A stretch of 64,000 bases of DNA from Nioella aestuarii (GCF_050896395.1 NZ_JBPBBA010000006.1:70872-134871); one strand, 5' to 3'; numbered from the stretch's first letter, positions 36,175 through 45,185 are shown. Translations and numbers: made by a program. Notes: generated by a model from the letters alone, not told the origin.

Positions 36175-37403
36175 CCTTTTGCCTCCGGTCGTTTCTCGGG
36201 CGGCAGGTCAGCGCCTGCGCGGAATAAACGCGCGAGGCGGGCCGCTTCCGTTGTGGCGGTGAAATGGGCTTCGACTTTGGCGCGCCCGGCCTCTGCCATG
36301 CGCTGGCGGAGGGGGCTGTCCCCCATGACCCGCAGGATCGCGGCCCGCAAGGCCGCCCCGTCCCCCGGTGCCACGAGACAACCTGTCACCCCATCTTCCA
36401 CCAGTTCCGAAACCCCGCCAACTGCTGTTGCGATGGTGGGCATCCTGGCGGCCATGGCCTCCATCAGCACCACCGGCACGCCTTCCGCGAAACTGGGCAG
36501 TACCAGGGCGTCATGGCTGGCCAGCAAGTCGGCCACTTCGGATTGCGATTTGTAGCCCGCGAAACGCACGGCCCCGGCAAGGTTCAACGCGGTCGCCTGA
36601 GCCTCCAGCGCGGCGCGGTCCGGGCCATCCCCCACGAGGGTCAGCGTCAGGTCGGGGCGGGTCAGGCGGGCCTCTGCCAGCGCGTCCAACAGAACGGGTA
36701 CGCCTTTGACCGCCGCCAGACGGCCCACGAACATAAGCCTCGTACCATCACGTTCGCCCGGCGCGTAGCGCTCCGGTTCCACCCCGCAATGGATGATCTT
36801 GAGCTTGCTCCAATGATCCTGGGCCGAGAAGAACATCGCCTGAGAGCGGCAGAATTCGCTGATGCAGGCCACGAACCGGGCGCGGGCGATCTTTTCATCG
36901 AGCCGCCAGTGATCGGGGGCAAAGAAGATGTCAGGCCCGTGCAGGGTGAAACTATAGGGAATGCCCGACAGTTCCGAGGCCAGCATCGCCACAGTGCAAC
37001 TCGACTTGGCGATATGGTTGTGCAGATGCTGGACGCCGTTCTTGCGCAGGTGATGGGCCAGAACGAGCGCCTCGGTAAAGTAGATCATGTTGTAAAGGCG
37101 GCCCTTGATCCCCTTGGGCGCAGTCCGCCATGCAAGTGCCAGTGCCCGGAAATAGCGCCCAAGCCGGGGCAGCATCGCCAGTTCGGCCCGCGCCATGGTC
37201 AAGGGGTTTGCTGTGGCGGAAAGCACGCGGAAGGTGCGCGCGGCCTCCTGCCTCTGCTCCTCGCCTACCAGATGCTCGTCACCGGTGCGGCGGATGGAAC
37301 AGGTCAGAACCTCCAACCCTTCAGCCCGCAGAGCCGCCACTTCGCGCTGAATGAACGTATCGGTGGCGCGGGGGTATTCGCCGGTCAGATAGGCGATTTT
37401 CAT
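36171..37403 (-). CDS. GT4-family glycosyltransferase (WcaL-like)
   Basis: 410 residues with GT-B fold. The N-terminal domain begins MKIAYLTGEYPRATDTFIQREVAALR, similar to colanic acid glycosyltransferase WcaL. The C-terminal donor-binding domain has MFVGRLAAVKGVPVLLDAL, LTLVGDGPDRAAL, and PSFAEGVPVVLMEAMAARMP with the conserved E-x7-E, then GGVSELVEDGVTGCLV. It retains the sugar nucleotide stereochemistry typical of GT4. It overlaps its neighbours on both sides by 4 bases, so the minus-strand genes 35203-39483 form one operon. Confidence 0.9.
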   Translation of the reverse strand: MKIAYLTGEYPRATDTFIQREVAALRAEGLEVLTCSIRRTGDEHLVGEEQRQEAARTFRVLSATANPLTMARAELAMLPRLGRYFRALALAWRTAPKGIKGRLYNMIYFTEALVLAHHLRKNGVQHLHNHIAKSSCTVAMLASELSGIPYSFTLHGPDIFFAPDHWRLDEKIARARFVACISEFCRSQAMFFSAQDHWSKLKIIHCGVEPERYAPGERDGTRLMFVGRLAAVKGVPVLLDALAEARLTRPDLTLTLVGDGPDRAALEAQATALNLAGAVRFAGYKSQSEVADLLASHDALVLPSFAEGVPVVLMEAMAARMPTIATAVGGVSELVEDGVTGCLVAPGDGAALRAAILRVMGDSPLRQRMAEAGRAKVEAHFTATTEAARLARLFRAGADLPPEKRPEAKG

Positions 37404-38347
37404 GCGTTGGCCCCCTCAATCAGATTGGCAGCCATCAGCGCCTCAAACTCATGCTGCGGAGCAAGGCCAAGCGCTGCGACCGCGCGATGCCCGTCCCAGC
37501 CCATGGGCATCATCCGGGCACGCAGAACCGGGCGGCGCAGCAGGCCGGGACGGTTGGGATTGTCGCCAGCGAGACAATCCAAAAACCGCCAGTGGACGGG
37601 CAGGATCACGCGGGGCCAGCCCGAAACGGAAAGCGCATTCAGAAAACGCACCCGGTCGGGCAGATCGTCATCCAGCACATTGACGGTGCAGGACGGGGCG
37701 GTCACGGCGGATATCAGCGCTTCGCCTGCGCGGTCAATTTCACACAGGGGCACTTGCCCGTCGCGCCCGATACGGATCAGGACCGCACCCTTGGCAGGGC
37801 CGAAATGCGCGGACCACAGCCGCCCCGGCCCCCAGATCGCCCCAAGCCTGAGAATGCTGAGGTCGATTCCGGCCCTTGCGGCTTCGGCCTGCATACACTC
37901 CTCCTGCATCAGCTTGGCGCGGGTATAGGCATCGCGCAGGTCGGGACGCGGCTCCAGCGGACTGTCTTCGGTGATGACCCCGCCAGGTTCACCCGCCCCA
38001 TAGACCGAGACGGATCCGGCCAGTACGACGCGTGATACCCCGGCCTCTGCGGCTGCGCGCATGAGTGCGGCGCTGTCCTCCACCACATCCTGTTGAAACT
38101 CCGCGTCCGTTCCGGCCATCCGACCCGCTACATGGATCACCGCAGACGAGCCTGCGAGCATCCCTGCCAGATCCGGGCTGTGCAATGCGCCCTCAACATA
38201 GGTCACATCTGGCCCGTTCGACCCGCCGTTCCGGTGGCCATAACGAGAATGCAGCACCACCTGATGACCCGCACGCATGGCATAGTCCGCTGCCGCGCGG
38301 CCCACATAACTGCCAGCCCCTGTGATGCACAGCTTCAGCGCGCCCAT
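37400..38347 (-). CDS. NAD-dependent epimerase/dehydratase family protein
   Basis: 315 residues, extended SDR. The NAD-binding motif CITGAGSYVGRAAADYAM is near the N terminus, followed by VIHVAGRM, VVLAGSVSVYG (active-site Ser) and DAYTRAKLMQEE (Tyr-x3-Lys). Substrate is probably a nucleotide sugar. It overlaps the upstream Gfo/Idh/MocA gene by 13 bases, and together they mirror the two halves of the fusion at 33112-35190. Direct evidence for the substrate is lacking. Confidence 0.85.
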   Translation of the reverse strand: MGALKLCITGAGSYVGRAAADYAMRAGHQVVLHSRYGHRNGGSNGPDVTYVEGALHSPDLAGMLAGSSAVIHVAGRMAGTDAEFQQDVVEDSAALMRAAAEAGVSRVVLAGSVSVYGAGEPGGVITEDSPLEPRPDLRDAYTRAKLMQEECMQAEAARAGIDLSILRLGAIWGPGRLWSAHFGPAKGAVLIRIGRDGQVPLCEIDRAGEALISAVTAPSCTVNVLDDDLPDRVRFLNALSVSGWPRVILPVHWRFLDCLAGDNPNRPGLLRRPVLRARMMPMGWDGHRAVAALGLAPQHEFEALMAANLIEGANA

Positions 38348-39483
38348 GGCATCGGCTCCATCTTCTCGCAGCTCGTGGACATTCGATGGACGCCCTCAAC
38401 CTGACATGCCAACGTCACCTCTGTCAGGTGCAACGCATATTCCCCCGCAATACGCGACGGGCGGCCAGCGGCAATCGAGTCAAGCATCTCCACGGGACCA
38501 AGCGCAAAGTTCATTGCGGCTGCACCTTCGCGGCTCACTTTCGGATGGGTGGGGCCATGCAGGCGCAGGCGCTTCGTCAGTGGACTTTCCATCAGTCGCC
38601 GCCGGATGCGCAGCCGCTTGCGGAACCGCACTGGCGCGGCATTGTCCCAGGCCTTGTCCAGTTCCAGCACGCCATTATCCCCAACAACACGTAGGCGATG
38701 GTCGTGGGGGGCGGTGATGGAACAGGTCAGCCGCGCAACGGGGCCGCTTGCGAAATGCAAGGTGGCGACTGAAAAATCCGGTGCGCAGCCGGTCACACCG
38801 CGTTTGTCGGGGATAGTTTCGGCGGTGGCGGTCACGACCTTTTCCACCGCACCGAAGCAGGCAATCAGCCAGCTGAGGTAATAGCCCGCATGTTCCAGCG
38901 TGCAGCCGGTGCGGAATTCGTCGGCATAGGGCCACGGCGCGCCGGATGCGCTGACCCAACCTTCTACCGGGGCTTGCGGGATGAACCCGTCGTCAAGCTC
39001 TGCATAGATCAGCCGGGGCGTGCCCGCGATCTCGTCGCGCAATGCCGTTGCCAGTGTCTGCGCCGCTTCGCCCAGAACCGAGGACGGCGCGCTGCCCAGT
39101 TGAAGACCCTTGGCGAGGGCCAGGTCATGCAAAGCTCGGGCGTCGCCCATCGCCAGCACCATTGGTTTTTCGCTAAAGACGTGGTGCCCGGCGCTTAGGC
39201 AGGCGCGGGTGATTTCAGCGTGCGATGACGGATTGGTAAGGTTCAGGATCAGGTCCGGCGTGGTCGCGAAAACCGCTTCCAGGCTGTCACAGGCGGGCAG
39301 GGACCAATGGGTACTGAACGCCGCCAGCCGCGCCGGATCACGGTCATGCACGGCCACAAGCTGCACATCAGGATGTTTGGCGAAGGACCGCATGTAAAGA
39401 TCAGCCACAAAGCCGCACCCGATCACCGCCACGCGATGCGTGCCCTGCGGCGTGATGCCGTTGGCTGGTCTGGTCTGGGTCAT
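38335..39483 (-). CDS. Gfo/Idh/MocA family oxidoreductase
   Basis: 382 residues. The Rossmann motif VAVIGCGFVADLYMRSF is followed by LILNLTNPSSHAEITRACL and the conserved FSEKPMVLAMGDA. The C-terminal half forms the substrate domain (LEHAGYYLSWLIACFGAVEKV). Such enzymes reduce or oxidise sugars or nucleotide sugars with NAD(P). It is the first gene of the minus-strand glycan operon and is divergent from the WecG-like gene, leaving a 126-base spacer for both promoters. Confidence 0.88.
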   Translation of the reverse strand: MTQTRPANGITPQGTHRVAVIGCGFVADLYMRSFAKHPDVQLVAVHDRDPARLAAFSTHWSLPACDSLEAVFATTPDLILNLTNPSSHAEITRACLSAGHHVFSEKPMVLAMGDARALHDLALAKGLQLGSAPSSVLGEAAQTLATALRDEIAGTPRLIYAELDDGFIPQAPVEGWVSASGAPWPYADEFRTGCTLEHAGYYLSWLIACFGAVEKVVTATAETIPDKRGVTGCAPDFSVATLHFASGPVARLTCSITAPHDHRLRVVGDNGVLELDKAWDNAAPVRFRKRLRIRRRLMESPLTKRLRLHGPTHPKVSREGAAAMNFALGPVEMLDSIAAGRPSRIAGEYALHLTEVTLACQVEGVHRMSTSCEKMEPMPWAR

Positions 39484-39609
39484 GTGCCTGCTCTTTTTCT
39501 TGTCTTGGCGTCACTTTGACCCCAAAAGCATGGCAACAGTTTGTCCTGCCGGGTGCTCTTTTGTGCAAGGGCGCTTTCGGGCAAGGTGTCGCAAAGGCAG
39601 AGGTCGACG

Positions 39610-40356
39610 ATGAAATTTCGGGCAGGTGATCATGAGGTAAGCGTCACGATTGACAGCTGGCCTGCGCTGGACCGCGCCTTGAGGGAGCGGTTCGCAGCGG
39701 GTGAAGGCTTTGCGCTGGCGACGCTGAATCTCGACCACTTGACCAAGCTTCGCGAACCGGGACCGTTCCGCGCCGCCTATGATGCGCAGGATCTGGTGAC
39801 GGCCGATGGCAATCCGATCGTCTGGTGTTCGCGTCTTGCAGGGCAACCTGTGGATCTGTTGCCGGGGTCTGACATGATCCTGCCGATCTGTCGGATTGCC
39901 GCCGAGATGGAGGTTCCACTTGGGTTGGTGGGCAGCACGGATGACAGCCTTGCCGGTGCGGCCGCCACGTTGGAGGAATTGGTGCCGGGGCTGCGTGTTG
40001 TGTCCCTGATCGCGCCGCCGATGGGATTTGATCCCGAGGGCGCAGCAGCGGATGAGATCTTGAAAGACCTGGCCCGCGCCGGGGTTCGCCTTTGTTTTCT
40101 GGCACTTGGTGCTCCAAAACAGGAGGTTCTGTCCGCCCGTGGCCGACGTATCGCGCCCGAGATCGGGTTTGCCTCTATTGGGGCGGGGCTCGATTTTCTG
40201 TCGGGCCAGCAGACCCGTGCACCGGAATGGGTGCGGCGGTTGGCGCTGGAATGGCTATGGCGCTTGCTCGGCAATCCGCGCCGGATGGCTGCACGCTATG
40301 GCGCAGCCTTCCGCGATCTTCCGGTGCATCTGTGGCGATCCTGGCGGATGCGTTAA
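39610..40356 (+). CDS. WecG/TagA/CpsF family glycosyltransferase (GT26)
   Basis: 248 residues from the ATG at 39610, which has GAGG about 8 bases upstream. It carries the family blocks GEGFALATLNLDHLTKLR, DLVTADGNPIVW, GSDMILPICRIA, LVGSTDDSLAGAA, LCFLALGAPKQE and IGAGLDFLSGQQTRAPEWVRR with a basic C-terminal tail. These enzymes add the second sugar (often ManNAc or a mannuronic acid) to a polyprenyl-pyrophosphate-linked monosaccharide at the inner face of the cytoplasmic membrane. No initiating sugar-phosphate transferase is in the window. It converges on the SDR gene with a 4-base overlap of coding ends. Confidence 0.9.
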   Translation: MKFRAGDHEVSVTIDSWPALDRALRERFAAGEGFALATLNLDHLTKLREPGPFRAAYDAQDLVTADGNPIVWCSRLAGQPVDLLPGSDMILPICRIAAEMEVPLGLVGSTDDSLAGAAATLEELVPGLRVVSLIAPPMGFDPEGAAADEILKDLARAGVRLCFLALGAPKQEVLSARGRRIAPEIGFASIGAGLDFLSGQQTRAPEWVRRLALEWLWRLLGNPRRMAARYGAAFRDLPVHLWRSWRMR

Positions 40357-41114
40357 GGCAGACGTCGTGCGCTCATGCGGGGCTTCATCAGAACTCGGTC
40401 AGCGATCCGGCGTTTCAGCGACCGCGGCGGCGGGATTTCCCGGTCCATTTCCCATGTTGTTCCGGTCAGGCTTGGATCATGCCAAAGCGCCAGCTGCGCG
40501 CCCCATTTCGCGGCCTGTTGAGGGGCCAAACCGTCAGGAATGCCCATGCTTGTCGCCAACATGCCCGGCATCCAGTCATTCACCACGATTCCGGGAAAGC
40601 GATCACCCAAATCCGCGATCACCGCGCGGGTAAAGATACGCGCAGCGCCCTTGGACACGGAATAGGCGGAAGAGGCGGGCAGCGGTGCAATGTCAGCGAA
40701 GGTTGCGACGTTCAGAATGCGTCCAAAACCGGTGTCCAACATACCATCCAGTGCCGCGCGGGTGCAGGCGACGATGCCACCGAGATTGGTGGCGACAACC
40801 CCCATAAAGCTTTGGGCCGTCTCCTCGGTGAAGTCGCGACGCGGGTATTGGGCGGCGTTGTTGACAAGCACTGTGATTGTGCCATGAGATTTAGCAATTT
40901 CAAAGGCATGAGAGACAGAGTTAAAGTCAGATACATCTGCTTCTACGCCGTGAAACCTGCCTGACTGTGCCTGTTTCCCGGTGTCATCAAGTGCTGCCCT
41001 GTCGCGCGCAAGGCCAACCACGGTCATGCTTTGCGAGAGCTCTACCGCCAAAGCTCGGCCAAGTCCGCCGCCTGCGCCGGTAACAATGGCTATGCCTTTG
41101 GTCAGATCATTCAT
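40353..41114 (-). CDS. Short-chain dehydrogenase/reductase
   Basis: 253 residues, classical SDR. It has TGAGGGLGRALAVEL (cofactor binding), VLVNNAAQYPR (NNA motif), and SSAYSVSKGAARI with the catalytic Tyr-x3-Lys. The C-terminal 30 residues are basic and proline-containing. Its start overlaps the stop of the GMC oxidoreductase by 4 bases, so the two are coupled. By analogy with two-enzyme epimerases that oxidise then reduce a sugar, the pair could act on the same substrate; this is inference. Confidence 0.88.
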   Translation of the reverse strand: MNDLTKGIAIVTGAGGGLGRALAVELSQSMTVVGLARDRAALDDTGKQAQSGRFHGVEADVSDFNSVSHAFEIAKSHGTITVLVNNAAQYPRRDFTEETAQSFMGVVATNLGGIVACTRAALDGMLDTGFGRILNVATFADIAPLPASSAYSVSKGAARIFTRAVIADLGDRFPGIVVNDWMPGMLATSMGIPDGLAPQQAAKWGAQLALWHDPSLTGTTWEMDREIPPPRSLKRRIADRVLMKPRMSARRLP

Positions 41115-42685
41115 CTGCTGTCCTTTATCCTGTCGGCCACACGCAGGGCGTTTGCAGCGATAGTCAGGCTTGGGTTCACACCCATCGAGGTCGGGAAAAC
41201 CGAGGCGTCCGCGACCCAGAGATTGTGCACATCATGCACGCGGCAATCGGTGTTAACGACCGAGTCCCCAGCATCCGATCCCATCCGTAACGTGCCGCAA
41301 GGATGGCCGAAATTCGGCTCCGGTTCATGGGTCAGGAACGCGGTTCTTATGCCTTTGAAGGATTTGCGGATCAGCCGCCGGAACAGTTTGCGCCGCGCCA
41401 AAAGCTCATCCGACACCCGGTATTCAAGCTGAATGCGACCTGGGTTCTGTTCGTCCAAGACCACCCGGTTTTCCGCATAGGGCAGATCCTCCAACAACCC
41501 GACGAACACTTTGGCGGTGCCCATCAGTTTTGCTCCTATCGCGGCCGGAATTCTGGTCATGTCCAACGCGCCCGGTATGCGCCGTATCCAGCTACGGGCG
41601 ACCCGACCGCGAAGATGGTGCACGATCTCTCCATATCCCACGTCAATTCCCATAGCTTGAACCATGCCAAGCCTCTGATTTTCAACGAAATACAGATCAC
41701 GAAAGCCAACGGATTTCGATGGCCCCGCAAAGCTTGCCGCCTTGCCGGGCCAAAGCGCGAAGATTTCATTGAGGTGAAACATCAGGTTCCGCCCGACCAG
41801 ATCCGCGCCATTGCCGATGCCATTCGGGTCTTGGTCCGACTGTGAGGCGAGCAGCAGGCGCGGGGAGGACAAGGCGCCAGCGGCCAACACCACATGGCGG
41901 GCAGACAGGATCTCTGACTGGCCATCCTGGCACGCTTCGACGCACACGGACCCATCAGCGTTTCGAACCAGCCGCGTCACCTCACAACCCGTGAGAATCG
42001 CGGCATTTCCAGTTGCCAACGCCGGTTCAAGCCCGGCTGAGCGCCCGTCCATCTTGCAGGCGCGGGGGCATTTATGGCCAAGACAATCCTTACAGCCGTC
42101 AAGACGCTTCACTGCTGTATGCAGCCGATACGGATGCAGCCCGTTGCCGCGCAGACGGTCCATGATCATCGCGTCGCCAGGGGCGGTCGGATGGGGCGTT
42201 GCGACCGAAGGGCAGGGCACGCGGGACAGCGGATCGGGCTCTCCGTGCAGGTGAAACATGCTTTGGGCAGCGTCGAACCAGGGCCGCATGGCGTCGAAAC
42301 CTATTGGCCAGCCACCTGTCGGGTGCGGGCGATCCGGCAGGTTATCCAGATCATGGGGTTCGGGGCGTTCCAGTGTCGCCGCGTAAAAGACGGATGATCC
42401 ACCGGGGCCGGACCCAAGGGGAGCGAAAAGTTCCTGTGTATGCCCTTTCAGCGTGACTGAGATCGGCTCGGCCCAGAACCCGCGTATCGCCCGTGCCACC
42501 GGATCGCCCATACCGAGATCGAGCGCGGTTTCCTCGGCCCTGAACCCGGCCCTGCCCTTTTCGAGGAACAGCACTTTCATGCCAGCCTCTGCCAGCGCCC
42601 GACCGGCCACGCCGCCGCCCACGCCCGTGCCGATCACGATCGCGTCCCAATGGGTGTCCCGGATATCGGAAATCTGTGCCTGCAT
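41111..42685 (-). CDS. GMC-family FAD-dependent oxidoreductase with a four-Cys motif
   Basis: 524 residues. The N-terminal FAD-binding motif is AIVIGTGVGGGVAGRALAEAG, followed by FLEKG and GSGPGGSSVFYAATLERPE. The C-terminal GMC domain has HPCGTLRMG (active-site His region) and VADASVFPTSMGVNPSLTIAANALRVAD. At about residue 195 a Cys-rich motif GCKDCLGHKCPRACKMDG carries four Cys (C-x2-C-x4-C-x3-C), as in some membrane-linked alcohol oxidoreductases. Function could be oxidation of a sugar or lipid alcohol. It pairs with the downstream SDR. A 71-base gap separates it from xerD. Confidence 0.87.
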   Translation of the reverse strand: MQAQISDIRDTHWDAIVIGTGVGGGVAGRALAEAGMKVLFLEKGRAGFRAEETALDLGMGDPVARAIRGFWAEPISVTLKGHTQELFAPLGSGPGGSSVFYAATLERPEPHDLDNLPDRPHPTGGWPIGFDAMRPWFDAAQSMFHLHGEPDPLSRVPCPSVATPHPTAPGDAMIMDRLRGNGLHPYRLHTAVKRLDGCKDCLGHKCPRACKMDGRSAGLEPALATGNAAILTGCEVTRLVRNADGSVCVEACQDGQSEILSARHVVLAAGALSSPRLLLASQSDQDPNGIGNGADLVGRNLMFHLNEIFALWPGKAASFAGPSKSVGFRDLYFVENQRLGMVQAMGIDVGYGEIVHHLRGRVARSWIRRIPGALDMTRIPAAIGAKLMGTAKVFVGLLEDLPYAENRVVLDEQNPGRIQLEYRVSDELLARRKLFRRLIRKSFKGIRTAFLTHEPEPNFGHPCGTLRMGSDAGDSVVNTDCRVHDVHNLWVADASVFPTSMGVNPSLTIAANALRVADRIKDSR

Positions 42686-42756
42686 CTGTGCTTTTCGCCT
42701 TTTGCAGCAGTCCTAGCGGTAAATTGGGGCCAGTTCGGGGCGAAATCTGCGGGAAA

Positions 42757-43683
42757 TCAGGATTTTGCCAAGGGATGCTTTTCCAGCACAAGGGCCTTCA
42801 GGCGCTCGTCCAACACATGGGTGTAGATCTCGGTCGTGGCGATGTCGGCATGGCCCAAAAGCGTCTGGATCGCGCGCAGGTCAGCGCCATTCTGCAACAA
42901 GTGGGTCGCAAAGGCATGGCGCAAGGTATGGGGGGTGACGGCATCAGGGGATACCCCCCCAGCAACTGCCAACTCTTTGATCAGTGTGAAGAATCGGACA
43001 CGGGTCAAATGCCCCGCCTTGCCGCGTGACGGAAACAGGAACCGAGATGCTGGGGCGCCCTTTTCAATGCGAGCCAGCTCCTCCATTTCATCACGATGCA
43101 CAAGCCAGGCGACAAGCGCAGCGCGGGCGGGCGGCGACAATGGAACCATCCGTTCCTTGTTGCCTTTGCCCCGGATCAGCAACAGTTGCGGATCGCCCCG
43201 CGCGGCGGACACGGGCAGGCCAACCAACTCACTGACTCGCATTCCGGTCGCGTAAAGCAGCTGCATGAGGCAGGTGTTTCGCAGCCGGTCTCCGGCACTG
43301 CGGCCATGGGTTTCGGCGGCCTCTAGCAGGCGGTCAACCTCCTGCATGGTCAGGGTCTTGGGAAGCGCCTTGTCACGGCCAGGCCCCTTGATCTGAAGCG
43401 CCGGATTGTCCAGCCGCAGTCCATCCTCATAGGCAAAGCGATACAGCTGTTTGATAGAGGAAAGCCGCCTTGCGCGGGTGGATCGGGCCAGGCCAAGCGC
43501 ATCCAGCGAAATCAGATAAGCCTCGATATCGGCGCGACTGGCCGTGTCAAAGCCAAGCCCACGCTCGGACAGCCACCCGCAGGCATCCATCAGGTCACGG
43601 CCGTAGGCCAAAAGGGTGTTTTCAGCGGCATTCAGTTCGGCGGCCTGCGCCTCCAGAAACGGCGATATCCAGGCCGCAGTCAT
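42757..43683 (-). CDS. xerD: Tyrosine recombinase XerD
   Basis: 308 residues. The N-terminal SAM-like domain (LEAQAAELNAAENTLLAYGRDL) precedes the catalytic domain with LLYATGMRVSELVGL (catalytic Arg), HTLRHAFATHLLQNGADLRAIQTLLGH (His-x2-Arg and His) and the Tyr in TTEIYTHV. XerD acts with XerC at dif to resolve chromosome dimers before division. It is the housekeeping protein by its xerD-(501-residue protein)-aroK neighbourhood, not a phage or island integrase. It overlaps the next gene upstream by 4 bases. Confidence 0.93.
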   Translation of the reverse strand: MTAAWISPFLEAQAAELNAAENTLLAYGRDLMDACGWLSERGLGFDTASRADIEAYLISLDALGLARSTRARRLSSIKQLYRFAYEDGLRLDNPALQIKGPGRDKALPKTLTMQEVDRLLEAAETHGRSAGDRLRNTCLMQLLYATGMRVSELVGLPVSAARGDPQLLLIRGKGNKERMVPLSPPARAALVAWLVHRDEMEELARIEKGAPASRFLFPSRGKAGHLTRVRFFTLIKELAVAGGVSPDAVTPHTLRHAFATHLLQNGADLRAIQTLLGHADIATTEIYTHVLDERLKALVLEKHPLAKS

Positions 43684-45185
43684 CCTCGCCGTTCCAGGAT
43701 CATCAATTCAAGCGCGGTTCGGCGGGCAACAGTTTCCAGCCCCACGGCCCGAAACAACGACAGCGCGTCCTGCATGTCATCGAGATCGCCCGACCCGTCA
43801 CCAAGCACAAGTGAGGCGCGCAGCAAGGCTTCTCCGATCCGCTCTTCAGCGACCATTCGGGCATACCGGTCCGGCATGTCCGTGGTTGAGAACACATCTG
43901 CAATCACACGGGGCAGGGCCCCTACGGGGGCAGGTGGGGCGCTTTGACCGCGCGCCACCGCAAAGAGAAACCGCTCGCCGGGCGATTGGGGAACAGCCAT
44001 TTGAGCAACGGATTCGTATTCGCCTGACAAAAGCGCCACGCGCCGCGCCAAAAGTGCCGCGTCCCCGGTCAGAGGCAGGCGCAGCAGTCTTTGTGCGTAG
44101 AGTTCCGCAAAAGGAACTTCCAAATGCGTTTCCTGCATTGCAGTCCACGCCGGAAACAGGGTTTCGGACACGGCCTGAGGGTCCTGAGCCAAAAGCGCCA
44201 CGTCGAATTCCTGAAGCGCGTCGATCCGGTCCCAGACCCCGCCCGAAGCTGAGGGGACGCGGCTGGTGGCGATCAACTGCCATTGATCGGGGGTGATGGC
44301 GCCCGCCCGTGCAAGTCGTTCGGCGGCGTCAAGCTGCGCGCGCCACCCGGCAACATCAGCCATATCTGCATGGGCGAAGGGCAGGGGCAATTGCCCCGCG
44401 CCCGGGCGCTCGCCAATGGCCACCCGCATGACGTAGTGAAGCGGTGAGGGCGACAAGTCGAGCGGCAGCGGCGGCTCGCCTTCGAAAAGCTCAGGGTCGA
44501 GAAAGCGGGCAATCAGCTCTCCCTCGTCGTCATCGATAAATCCAAGCGCTTCGCCAGTCCCCAAGGTGAGAGCCGCAGCAGACCAGTCGCCATTGCGGGC
44601 GAGACAGAAGATTCGAGCTGGAAAGGACGGCGCAATATCAGGATTGGCGCGCATCGCGGCACAGGCGCGGTCGGGCTGATCGGTCAGAAGCGTGACGTCG
44701 AACCAGCGGCGAAAGACCCGTGGCGCGCTTGGGCCGGCGCGTTCCATCATGGCGCGTGCTGCGTCGATGGCCCCGCGTGACAACAGCATGTCAAGCCGCG
44801 CCAGGAACAGCTCGGATTCGGCTGAACTGTCGGTTGGCGGATTCAACTCGGCCAATGCCAGCATGGTGGTGAACCGCTGGATCGAAGGCAAAGCCAGATC
44901 GGTCTGCGCACGGAAGAGGTTGGCCAGCGTCACAGAATCCGACCCAACCCAAAGATCCGCAGGCAGACCCGTTTGATTTGGCGACAGCAACCCGACGGCA
45001 TCTAGATTGACCGCGCCGATCGCCATGACGGTGATCTCGGCCGGTGTCGCGGTGGTGGCGATATTTCCATGTGGGCTAAGCAGGGTTTCAGACAGCCATT
45101 CAGGCGGTGCGGTCTGTTCAACCGCTTCCTGTGCAGCGACCGGACCAGCCAACGCCGCCATGATCAGCGCCGCCCTAGTCCACAT
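43680..45185 (-). CDS. Secreted 501-residue protein of unknown function, Rhodobacteraceae type
   Basis: 501 residues with a clear Sec signal (MWTRAALIMAALAGPVAAQ, cleavage likely after AAQ). The mature part is rich in Ala and Leu with many short helix pairs and looks like a TPR/alpha-solenoid protein in the periplasm. No motif I can name. Its start overlaps the stop of the 45-residue membrane protein gene (45175-45312) and its stop overlaps xerD, so the three are one operon divergent from aroK. Function unknown. Confidence 0.75.
   Translation of the reverse strand: MWTRAALIMAALAGPVAAQEAVEQTAPPEWLSETLLSPHGNIATTATPAEITVMAIGAVNLDAVGLLSPNQTGLPADLWVGSDSVTLANLFRAQTDLALPSIQRFTTMLALAELNPPTDSSAESELFLARLDMLLSRGAIDAARAMMERAGPSAPRVFRRWFDVTLLTDQPDRACAAMRANPDIAPSFPARIFCLARNGDWSAAALTLGTGEALGFIDDDEGELIARFLDPELFEGEPPLPLDLSPSPLHYVMRVAIGERPGAGQLPLPFAHADMADVAGWRAQLDAAERLARAGAITPDQWQLIATSRVPSASGGVWDRIDALQEFDVALLAQDPQAVSETLFPAWTAMQETHLEVPFAELYAQRLLRLPLTGDAALLARRVALLSGEYESVAQMAVPQSPGERFLFAVARGQSAPPAPVGALPRVIADVFSTTDMPDRYARMVAEERIGEALLRASLVLGDGSGDLDDMQDALSLFRAVGLETVARRTALELMILERRG

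Noticed and set aside
36264..37928. A 554-codon plus-strand open frame opposite the GT4 and epimerase genes
   Set aside because: It crosses the boundary of two well-supported genes on the other strand and its translation is not protein-like.
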